NCBI GenBank assembly: GCA_041628225.1
Contig: JBFKPQ010000164.1
Location: forward strand, 1 to 5,390
DNA from: JBFKPQ01 sp041628225
GTDB lineage: Bacteria; Actinomycetota; Acidimicrobiia; Spongiisociales; JAENVV01
Direction: 5' to 3'
DNA length: 5,390 bases
Part shown: piece after piece, positions 1-5,390 of the stretch
Numbering within the stretch: the stretch's first letter is position 1
Layout: the number at the start of each line of letters is the position of its first letter
Notes under the pieces: generated by a model
The model's database searches: none
The model's input: only the letters and a program-made list of their open reading frames with translations
Told to the model about the DNA's origin: nothing
Made by a program: the position numbers and the translations under genes

Positions 1-345
1 GCGTTGGTGCTCGTGAACTCCGGGTTCGTGGAGAGTCGAGCCCGAGCGACGGGCGAATTGGTCGAACGGTCCGACTTCGTGTTCGCTCCGGTGGCCTACT
101 ACGAGATCCCTCAAGAAGTCCGGCTGCTACCTCCTCCGAGTGTCGGACCACAACGCATTGCCGGACATCTACTCGAGGTACGTCCCGAAATGCTGGGTCA
201 TGACGAAATCATCGTGATCAGCTTCCAGAGCGCCGCCTATGCCGCGCCGGTCGAGGTGCTGCTCCACGGCGACGGGTATGAGGCGGTAGAGACACCATCG
301 TTCCGCGGCATCTCGGTCAGCCGATTCGTCCGCGCCCAGCCGTGA
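1..345 (+). CDS. Partial C-terminal end of an unidentified protein, possibly a GT-C membrane glycosyltransferase
   Basis: The reading frame is open from the left edge and stops at TGA 343-345, so only about 114 C-terminal residues are seen and the true start lies outside the window. No membrane segment, cofactor motif or catalytic signature is visible in this part. It alternates short hydrophobic strands with charged turns: LVLVNSGF near the start, then FAPVAYYEIP, DEIIVISFQ, and a closing FRGISVSRFVR. This layout resembles the extracytoplasmic tail of GT39/ArnT-type polytopic glycosyltransferases, which commonly end in a 'gly-tyr ... phe-x-gly-ile-x-val-x-x-phe/tyr-val-arg' pattern. That assignment is inference from style alone; it could equally be another alpha/beta C-terminal domain. 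The gene ends 57 bases before uvrA in the same direction. Candidate uvrA promoter elements in that gap suggest it is a separate transcription unit. That it is a real coding region is fairly sure; its function is not. Confidence 0.6.
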   Translation, partial: ALVLVNSGFVESRARATGELVERSDFVFAPVAYYEIPQEVRLLPPPSVGPQRIAGHLLEVRPEMLGHDEIIVISFQSAAYAAPVEVLLHGDGYEAVETPSFRGISVSRFVRAQP

Positions 346-362
346 CCCGGGTCCGGCCTACA

Positions 363-391
363 GAAACTCTGTCACAGAGGTGAAGTACACT
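363..391 (+). promoter_or_regulatory. Candidate uvrA promoter (GAAACT, 17-base spacer, TACACT)
   Basis: In the only intergenic gap, TACACT at 386-391 fits the actinobacterial -10 form TANNNT. GAAACT at 363-368 sits exactly 17 bases upstream, the usual -35 spacing, although it matches TTGACA poorly. A start site about 7 bases after the -10 would fall near 397-399, leaving a leader of only about 4-6 bases before the ATG at 403. GAGGT at 396-400 is the only Shine-Dalgarno-like sequence, and it lies closer to the ATG than normal. The same GAAAC-to-TA[C/G]ACTC arrangement recurs before uvrC. Prediction from sequence only. Confidence 0.4.
369..391 (+). promoter_or_regulatory. RecA-NDp-like (PafBC-type) DNA-damage promoter motif upstream of uvrA
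   Basis: The mycobacterial LexA-independent damage-inducible promoter has the form TTGTCRGTG, 8 bases, TANNNT. Here CTGTCACAG at 369-377 is followed by exactly 8 bases and then TACACT at 386-391. Six of the nine upstream positions agree, including the core TGTC plus the purine and the final G, and the -10 and spacing fit fully. Mismatches are at positions 1, 7 and 8. In mycobacteria this element is activated by PafBC and controls DNA-repair genes such as recA, which suits uvrA. It overlaps the inverted repeat CTCTG-TCA-CAGAG (367-379). No LexA-type GAAC-N4-GTTC box is seen in the gap. That this box works here is inference. Confidence 0.4.
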
Positions 392-402
392 CGCTGAGGT
401 CC

Positions 403-3219
403 ATGAGTACCGACGCCCTCGTCGTTCGCGGCGCCCGCGAACACAACCTGAAGAACCTCTCACTCGAGCTTCCACGTGATGCGCTCATCGTGTTCACCGG
501 CATCAGCGGTTCCGGCAAGTCTTCGCTCGCATTCGACACGATCTACGCCGAGGGCCAGCGACGTTACGTCGAGAGCCTGTCGGCCTACGCCCGCCAGTTC
601 CTGGGCCAGATGGACAAGCCGGATGTCGACTTCATCGAGGGGCTGTCTCCTGCCATCTCGATCGACCAGAAGACCGCCAGCCGCAACCCGCGATCGACGG
701 TCGGCACCGTTACCGAGATCCACGACTATCTGCGTCTGTTGTACGCCCGCATCGGCACGCCGCATTGCCCGAACGACGGTCTCCCTGTGCAGCGGCAGAC
801 CGCCGAGCAGATCGTCGACCAGATCCTCGAACTCGAGGAGGGCACCAGGTTCCAGGTACTGGCCCCCGTCGTGCGAGGCCGGAAGGGCGAGTACGAAGGA
901 CTGATCGCCGACCTGAGCCGGCAGGGCTTCGCCAGGGCCGTCGTCGACGGTGACGTCATCGATCTCACCGAAGACATCAAACTCGACCGGTACTACACGC
1001 ACACGATCGAGGTGATCGTCGACCGCCTGGTCAAGAAGGACGGTATCGAGCGCCGGCTCGCCGCCTCGATCGAAACCGCACTCGGCCTCGCCGATGGCGT
1101 GGCACTCATCGCGGTGACGGATGGGCCGGTTCTCACGTACTCGCAGGCGCTCGCCTGTCCCGAGTGCGGCCTGTCGTTCGACGAGCTCCAACCGCGCAAC
1201 TTCTCGTTCAACAGTCCCTACGGGGCGTGCGGCGCCTGTTCCGGCATCGGCACCCGGTTCCAGGTCGACGCCGACCTCGTGGTACCGAACGATGAAGTGT
1301 CGATCGCCGAAGGCGCCATCACGCCGTGGTCCGGGCATCGCGGCAAGTACTTCCAGCGTCTGCTCGAAGGCGTCGCCACCCACGTCGGATTCGACATCGA
1401 CAGTCCCTTTGCGACCCTCACGAACGCCCAGCAGAAGAAGGTCCTCTACGGCACGGGGTCAGACAAGATCAAAGTGTCTTACACCAACCGGTTCGGACGT
1501 CGCCGGGAGTACTACACCACCTACGAAGGTGTGCTGCCGTTCGTGTCCCGTAAACACGAAGAATCAGAGTCCGACGGAGCGCGCGAGTACTACCAGGAGT
1601 TCATGCGAGAGGTGCCATGCGATGACTGCGGTGGGGCCCGGCTCAACGACGTTTCTCGTGCCGTCCTCGTCGGCGGCAAGAACATCGCCGAGCTCTCGGA
1701 GATGTCGCTCGGCCGTTCGCACGTCTTCCTCGACGCGCTCCAGCTCACGGAACGAGAAGCCACCATCGGGGACCGGGTTCTCAAGGAGATCCGAGAACGT
1801 CTGAAGTTCCTGCTCGACGTGGGGCTCGACTACCTCACCCTCGCACGTAGTGCCGCCACGTTGGCGGGCGGCGAGGCGCAACGTATCCGGCTGGCCACCC
1901 AGATCGGATCCGGGCTCGTGGGCGTGCTCTACATCCTCGACGAGCCGTCGATCGGCTTGCACCAACGCGACAACCAACGCCTCATCGAAACGCTGCTGAG
2001 ACTGCGGGACTTGGGGAACACGCTCATCGTCGTCGAGCACGACGAGGACACCATGCGTGTCGCCGACCACATCGTCGACATCGGCCCGGGCGCGGGGGAG
2101 CACGGCGGCGAGATCGTCGCGGAAGGGCCTTTGACGGACATCATGGCGGCGCCTGCGTCGATCACCGGCGACTATCTGGCTCGGCGCCGCGCCATCGAGG
2201 TGCCCGACGAACGCCGCCAACCCGACGGTCGACACATCCAGGTGATCGGCGCCTCCGAGAACAACTTGCAGGGAATCGACGTCGGCTTCCCACTGGGTTG
2301 CTTCACCGCCGTCACCGGCGTGAGCGGATCGGGGAAGTCCTCTCTCGTACAAGAGATCCTCTCGAAGTCGTTGCACCACCGCATCTACGGCTCTCGGGTG
2401 GTGCCGGGCAGGCACAAGCGGATCGAAGGCGTCGACCTGCTCGACAAGATCATCAACATCGACCAGTCGCCCATCGGGCGAACGCCACGGTCGAATCCCG
2501 CCACCTATACGGGCGTCTTCGACCACATCCGCCAGCTGTTCGCGGCGACGCCCGAGGCGAAGATGCGCGGCTACAAGCCGGGGCGTTTCTCGTTCAATGT
2601 CTCTGGCGGGCGATGCGAGACGTGCAAAGGCGACGGCACGATCAAAATCGAGATGCATTTCCTGCCCGACGTCTACGTGCCGTGTGAGACATGCAAGGGC
2701 CATCGGTACAACCGTGAGACACTCGAGGTGACGTGGAAGAGCCGATCGATCGCCGACGTGCTGGAGATGTCGGTCGAAGAAGCGCTCGCCTTCTTCGAAA
2801 ACCAACCCAAGATTGCTCGCATCCTCCAGACGCTCTATGACGTCGGGCTCGGCTACGTTCGGCTCGGCCAACCTGCCCCGACTTTGTCGGGCGGCGAGGC
2901 GCAACGGGTCAAGCTCGCGTCCGAGCTCGGAAAACGGTCGACCGGGCGGACGTTCTACATTCTCGACGAACCGACCACCGGCCTGCACTTCGAAGACATC
3001 CGCAAGCTGCTCGGAGTGCTCCAACGGCTGGTCTCGAGTGGCAACACCGTCGTCGTGATCGAGCACAACCTCGATGTGATCAAAACGGTCGACTGGGTCA
3101 TCGACCTCGGACCGGAAGGCGGGGACGGTGGCGGAAGGCTCGTGGCGGCGGGACCGCCCGAAGACGTGGCCGCCGTCTCGGAGTCCTACACCGGGAAGTT
3201 CCTGCGCGACGTCCTCTGA
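403..3219 (+). CDS. uvrA: UvrABC excinuclease subunit A, damage-recognition ATPase
   Basis: UvrA is the cytoplasmic ABC-type ATPase that, as a dimer, scans DNA for helix-distorting lesions and loads UvrB to begin nucleotide excision repair. The 938 residues match the usual length (E. coli 940). Two ABC halves are complete: Walker A GISGSGKS at 33-40 and GVSGSGKS at 639-646; Walker B ending D513-E514 and D855-E856; H-loop His546 and His888. Signature motifs lie at 487-491 and 828-832. Zinc modules show C252/C255/C276/C279 and C738/C741/C761/C764, plus C406/C409 of the smaller module. The UvrB-binding region (about 120-250) and the insertion domain (about 290-400) are present, so this is the repair-type class, not a UvrA2-like paralog lacking the UvrB-binding domain. 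The start is fixed by the conserved opening VVRGAREHNLKNL. Oddity: the first signature reads LAGGE instead of LSGGE. The stop overlaps the downstream methyltransferase ATG. Confidence 0.98.
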   Translation: MSTDALVVRGAREHNLKNLSLELPRDALIVFTGISGSGKSSLAFDTIYAEGQRRYVESLSAYARQFLGQMDKPDVDFIEGLSPAISIDQKTASRNPRSTVGTVTEIHDYLRLLYARIGTPHCPNDGLPVQRQTAEQIVDQILELEEGTRFQVLAPVVRGRKGEYEGLIADLSRQGFARAVVDGDVIDLTEDIKLDRYYTHTIEVIVDRLVKKDGIERRLAASIETALGLADGVALIAVTDGPVLTYSQALACPECGLSFDELQPRNFSFNSPYGACGACSGIGTRFQVDADLVVPNDEVSIAEGAITPWSGHRGKYFQRLLEGVATHVGFDIDSPFATLTNAQQKKVLYGTGSDKIKVSYTNRFGRRREYYTTYEGVLPFVSRKHEESESDGAREYYQEFMREVPCDDCGGARLNDVSRAVLVGGKNIAELSEMSLGRSHVFLDALQLTEREATIGDRVLKEIRERLKFLLDVGLDYLTLARSAATLAGGEAQRIRLATQIGSGLVGVLYILDEPSIGLHQRDNQRLIETLLRLRDLGNTLIVVEHDEDTMRVADHIVDIGPGAGEHGGEIVAEGPLTDIMAAPASITGDYLARRRAIEVPDERRQPDGRHIQVIGASENNLQGIDVGFPLGCFTAVTGVSGSGKSSLVQEILSKSLHHRIYGSRVVPGRHKRIEGVDLLDKIINIDQSPIGRTPRSNPATYTGVFDHIRQLFAATPEAKMRGYKPGRFSFNVSGGRCETCKGDGTIKIEMHFLPDVYVPCETCKGHRYNRETLEVTWKSRSIADVLEMSVEEALAFFENQPKIARILQTLYDVGLGYVRLGQPAPTLSGGEAQRVKLASELGKRSTGRTFYILDEPTTGLHFEDIRKLLGVLQRLVSSGNTVVVIEHNLDVIKTVDWVIDLGPEGGDGGGRLVAAGPPEDVAAVSESYTGKFLRDVL

Positions 3220-3911
3220 TGCCGTGGGACGAACTGGCCGACTGGTGGCGTGGCGAACTCGCCGACGATCCCACCTACGGGCAGGTGGTGGTGCCCATGG
3301 TGCGCCGGCTCCTGCTGCCCGCAGATCGTGTCCTCGACGTCGGGTGCGGAGACGGCCACGTGATGGAGGCGCTCCGGGCCGACGTGTCGAGCATCTTCGG
3401 ATGCGATCTCAACGCTCACCTGCTTCGATCCAGTTCCGTCGTGGCGCCCGTCGTGCGGGTCGACTTGCCGAATGTTGCCTGTTTTCGAGATGGAGCGGTC
3501 GACGCGGCCTGTGCGGTGCTCGTATTCGAGCATCTCGATGATCTCGACGCGACCTTCGAAGGCCTGGCCCGCGTGGTAGCTGCAGACGGCGCCCTCGTGG
3601 TGGTCGCCAATCATCCACTCGTCACGGCGCCAGGTTCGGCGACGGTGATCGACCCGACCGATGGGGAAGCGTTCTGGAGGCCGGGGGAGTACTTGGTCCG
3701 TGGTGTGAGTCACGAACCGGCCGGCGACCATACCGTGGCCTTTCATCACCGTTCCCTGTCCCAGCTCCTCAACGCGGCCGCTCGAGCCGGCTGGTCGCTC
3801 GAACACATGTTGGAGGTCGACGCGTCGGAACACTCCGGAGCCTCATCCACCACCGGTTTGCCCACGCTGTTGGGATTGCGGTTCCGAAACGTATCGCGGA
3901 CCCCTCGATAG
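3219..3911 (+). CDS. Class I SAM-dependent methyltransferase, target unknown
   Basis: This 230-residue soluble protein has a Rossmann-type methyltransferase core of the Methyltransf_11 style. Motif I, VLDVGCGDG, is at residues 38-46 (SAM-binding glycine loop). The motif II acid is D63 in GCDL. D95 and the FEHL segment (103-106) form the motif IV region, followed by the hydrophobic strand ALVVVANHPLV of motif VI. The N-terminal part has a Trp-rich lead (W3, W9, W10) and a DDPTYG stretch before motif I; the C-terminal part carries a HHRSLSQLL helix typical of substrate-side caps. No signature identifies a DNA, rRNA, protein or small-molecule target, so only the reaction type is claimed. The ATG shares its A with the uvrA stop (TGATG) and has no clear Shine-Dalgarno, which points to translation coupled to uvrA. 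The stop TAG lies 10 bases before uvrC and falls within the candidate uvrC -10. Retention between two excision-repair genes suggests co-expression, not a proven repair role. Confidence 0.88.
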   Translation: MPWDELADWWRGELADDPTYGQVVVPMVRRLLLPADRVLDVGCGDGHVMEALRADVSSIFGCDLNAHLLRSSSVVAPVVRVDLPNVACFRDGAVDAACAVLVFEHLDDLDATFEGLARVVAADGALVVVANHPLVTAPGSATVIDPTDGEAFWRPGEYLVRGVSHEPAGDHTVAFHHRSLSQLLNAAARAGWSLEHMLEVDASEHSGASSTTGLPTLLGLRFRNVSRTPR

Positions 3912-3914
3912 ACT
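3886..3914 (+). promoter_or_regulatory. Candidate internal promoter for uvrC (GAAACG, 17-base spacer, TAGACT)
   Basis: TAGACT at 3909-3914 fits TANNNT and lies 7 bases before the uvrC ATG at 3922, so transcription would start at or next to the start codon, giving a leaderless mRNA. GAAACG at 3886-3891 is 17 bases upstream of it, at the same spacing as GAAACT before the uvrA TACACT. No Shine-Dalgarno sequence precedes the ATG, which is consistent with leaderless translation or with coupling to the methyltransferase. The TAG stop of the methyltransferase forms the first three bases of the -10. The -35 portion is inside coding sequence, so a chance match is possible. Confidence 0.35.
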
Positions 3915-3921
3915 CTCGTTG

Positions 3922-5390
3922 ATGCGACGACCGGCCGCTGCGGAGATCCCCGACGCGCCCGGGGTGTACCTCTTTCGCGACCAGCACGGCCGCGTCCTCT
4001 ACGTCGGCAAGGCCAAGTCGATCCGAAAACGCGTGTCCAACTACTTCGGGCGCGACCTCGCGGTGCGGACCCGCATGATGGTGCAAGAAGCGGACACCCT
4101 CGAGTTCATCGTGACCGAGAACGAGGTCGAAGCGCTGATGCTGGAGTTCAATCTCGTTCAGCGTCATCAGCCGCGCTACAACATCCGCTTGCGCGACGAC
4201 AAGTCGTTCCCGCACCTCACGCTCACCCGACGCGACGAATGGCCGGCCGCCAAGGTGACCCGCGGGCGGAAGCGAAAGGGGGATCAGCACTTCGGTCCTT
4301 TCGCCCATGCCTACGCGATCCGCAACACGCTGGACCTGCTGCTCAAGACCTTCCCCGTCCGGACCTGCAGCGACGGCAAATTCAAGGTCCACGCCGCCAA
4401 GGGGCGCCCATGCCTCCTCGCCGACATCGAAAAGTGCGCGGCACCGTGTGTCGGCGCCATCGATCAGGTGGAATACGACCGGCTCGTCGACGGACTGGCC
4501 GATTTCCTGTCGGGCGACACCGACCCGATTCAGGCGTCGGTTGCCGCCCGCATGCAGGAAGCCTCCGACGCGCAGGCCTACGAGCAAGCCGCCCGGTTCC
4601 GCGACCAGCTCCGGGACCTGGAGAAGGCCATCGCCCGGCAAGAGATCGCCTCGGCGCGCCCGGAGGACTTCGACGTGCTCGCGGTCGTCGACGAGGATCT
4701 CGAAGCGTCGCTGGCGCTGTTGATCGTCCGTCGCGGCCGCGTCGTCGGCCGCTTCGCGCAGATCATCGACAAGGTCGAAGACGTGACGAGCGATGAACTC
4801 GTCGGCCGTATCCTCTCGGAACGGTACGGAGCCGAGACCCCGCCCCGTCTCGTCGTGGTCGATGTCCAGCCGCCAGACGTCGATGTGTGGGAAGCCTGGC
4901 TGGCCGAACGACGCGGCGGACCGGTCGAGGTGCGGGTGCCCCAGCGTGGCGGTAAGCGGCGGCTGCTCGAGACTGCGACCGTCAATGCCCGTGAGCAATT
5001 GGGTCGCCACCGGCTGCGCAGGCAGTCCGATCCGAACGCTCGCGCCCAGGCGCTGCGTTCGTTGCAGGACGCGCTCGGGTTGCCCATACCTCCGCTCCGG
5101 ATCGAATGCTTCGATGTCTCGACATTGCAGGGCCGCCACACCGTGGCGTCGATGGTCGTGCTCGAAGATGGCCTGCCCAGGAGGGGGGACTATCGCCGGT
5201 TCAAGGTCAAACGGGTCGACGGACAGGATGATTTCGCGGCGATGGAGGAGGTGCTCGAACGGCGCTTCACGGCATATCTCGCGGAACGAGATCGTCCCCT
5301 CGAAGAACGGGGCAAATTCGCCTATCCGCCCTCGTTGCTGCTCGTGGACGGTGGAGCGGGTCAGCTGAGCCGAGCCGTGGCGGTCTTGGA
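3922..5390 (+). CDS. uvrC: UvrABC excinuclease subunit C (3' end beyond window)
   Basis: UvrC makes both incisions around a lesion marked by UvrB. The frame is open for 489 codons to the right edge with no stop or frameshift; roughly the last quarter of a typical 600-700-residue UvrC is missing. The N-terminal GIY-YIG nuclease domain (3' incision) begins IPDAPGVYLF, with Y27, R37 and E75 at the positions of the known catalytic residues, followed by YNIRLRDDKSFP. Cysteines C149, C164, C172 and C176 match the conserved set reported to bind a [4Fe-4S] cluster in E. coli UvrC. A UVR helical hairpin for UvrB contact lies about 205-235 (AYEQAARFRDQL). The RNase H-like domain (5' incision) shows D398 in IECFDVS and D476 in LLLVDGG; the third catalytic residue, a His, and the helix-hairpin-helix domain are off the edge. 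The ATG at 3922 is favoured; an in-frame TTG directly before it (3919) is possible. The position after FDVS is Thr401, where many homologs have His or Asn. Confidence 0.97.
   Translation, partial: MRRPAAAEIPDAPGVYLFRDQHGRVLYVGKAKSIRKRVSNYFGRDLAVRTRMMVQEADTLEFIVTENEVEALMLEFNLVQRHQPRYNIRLRDDKSFPHLTLTRRDEWPAAKVTRGRKRKGDQHFGPFAHAYAIRNTLDLLLKTFPVRTCSDGKFKVHAAKGRPCLLADIEKCAAPCVGAIDQVEYDRLVDGLADFLSGDTDPIQASVAARMQEASDAQAYEQAARFRDQLRDLEKAIARQEIASARPEDFDVLAVVDEDLEASLALLIVRRGRVVGRFAQIIDKVEDVTSDELVGRILSERYGAETPPRLVVVDVQPPDVDVWEAWLAERRGGPVEVRVPQRGGKRRLLETATVNAREQLGRHRLRRQSDPNARAQALRSLQDALGLPIPPLRIECFDVSTLQGRHTVASMVVLEDGLPRRGDYRRFKVKRVDGQDDFAAMEEVLERRFTAYLAERDRPLEERGKFAYPPSLLLVDGGAGQLSRAVAVL

Noticed and set aside
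15..27. GAAC-TCCGG-GTTC, resembling an actinobacterial LexA box
   Set aside because: The centre has 5 bases instead of the required 4, and it lies inside the upstream coding sequence over 370 bases from uvrA.
344..353. Perfect palindrome GACCCGGGTC overlapping the upstream stop codon, considered as a terminator
   Set aside because: There is no loop between the arms, the arms are only 5 bases and no T tract follows, so it cannot act as an intrinsic terminator; chance in GC-rich DNA is enough.
460..1383. Minus-strand open frame of about 307 codons opposite the 5' part of uvrA
   Set aside because: It is the same type of antisense shadow, overlapping the Walker A and UvrB-binding parts of uvrA, with no supporting motif.
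1564..3066. Long open frame of about 500 codons on the minus strand
   Set aside because: It lies wholly opposite uvrA, and such antisense frames are expected where third positions are GC-rich. The translation is Arg/Asp/Val-rich low-complexity sequence without any recognisable motif.
403..3219. Possibility that the UvrA is a UvrA2/drug-resistance type paralog
   Set aside because: Those proteins lack the UvrB-binding domain; here the region at about 120-250 with THTIEVIVDRL is present and the total length is that of repair UvrA.
3186..3833. Minus-strand open frame of about 215 codons opposite the methyltransferase
   Set aside because: The + strand carries clear SAM-binding motifs; the antisense product has none.
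3919..3921. In-frame TTG just before the uvrC ATG as an alternative start
   Set aside because: It would add one residue only and has no Shine-Dalgarno; ATG at 3922 is the stronger start and fits the family N-terminus.
3769..5139. Open frame of about 456 codons on the minus strand opposite uvrC
   Set aside because: UvrC on the + strand has all its domain motifs in frame through this span; the antisense translation shows no fold or motif and is a shadow.

Overview
This window looks like ordinary chromosomal DNA from a high-GC actinobacterium. The GC-rich third codon positions, the actinobacterial style of the UvrA and UvrC sequences, and start codons lacking good Shine-Dalgarno sites all fit this. 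An Acidimicrobiia-like lineage is possible, but that is inference from sequence style, not a search result. All supported genes lie on the + strand and the sequence is almost fully coding, with no gene-free stretch over 57 bases.

Layout: (1) bases 1-345 hold the C-terminal end of a gene cut by the left edge, tentatively the extracytoplasmic tail of a GT-C type membrane glycosyltransferase. (2) Bases 346-402 are the only real intergenic gap and hold candidate promoter elements for uvrA. One of these closely resembles the LexA-independent DNA-damage promoter (RecA-NDp type, PafBC-dependent) known from mycobacteria. (3) Bases 403-3219 encode a complete 938-residue UvrA of the repair-type class. 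(4) Bases 3219-3911 encode a 230-residue class I SAM-dependent methyltransferase whose ATG overlaps the uvrA stop by one base. (5) After 10 bases, uvrC runs from 3922 off the right edge, with 489 codons present, intact and in frame.

UvrA and UvrC are the damage-recognition and dual-incision parts of nucleotide excision repair; uvrB is not in the window. The methyltransferase between them has no evident repair role, and its target cannot be read from sequence.

No unknown multi-gene system is visible. The observations most worth checking are the RecA-NDp-like promoter of uvrA, a matching pair of promoter-like elements (GAAAC, 18 bases, TA[C/G]ACTC) ahead of both uvrA and uvrC, a possibly leaderless uvrC start whose -10 contains the methyltransferase stop codon, a Ser-to-Ala change in the first ABC signature motif of UvrA, and the coupled methyltransferase itself.
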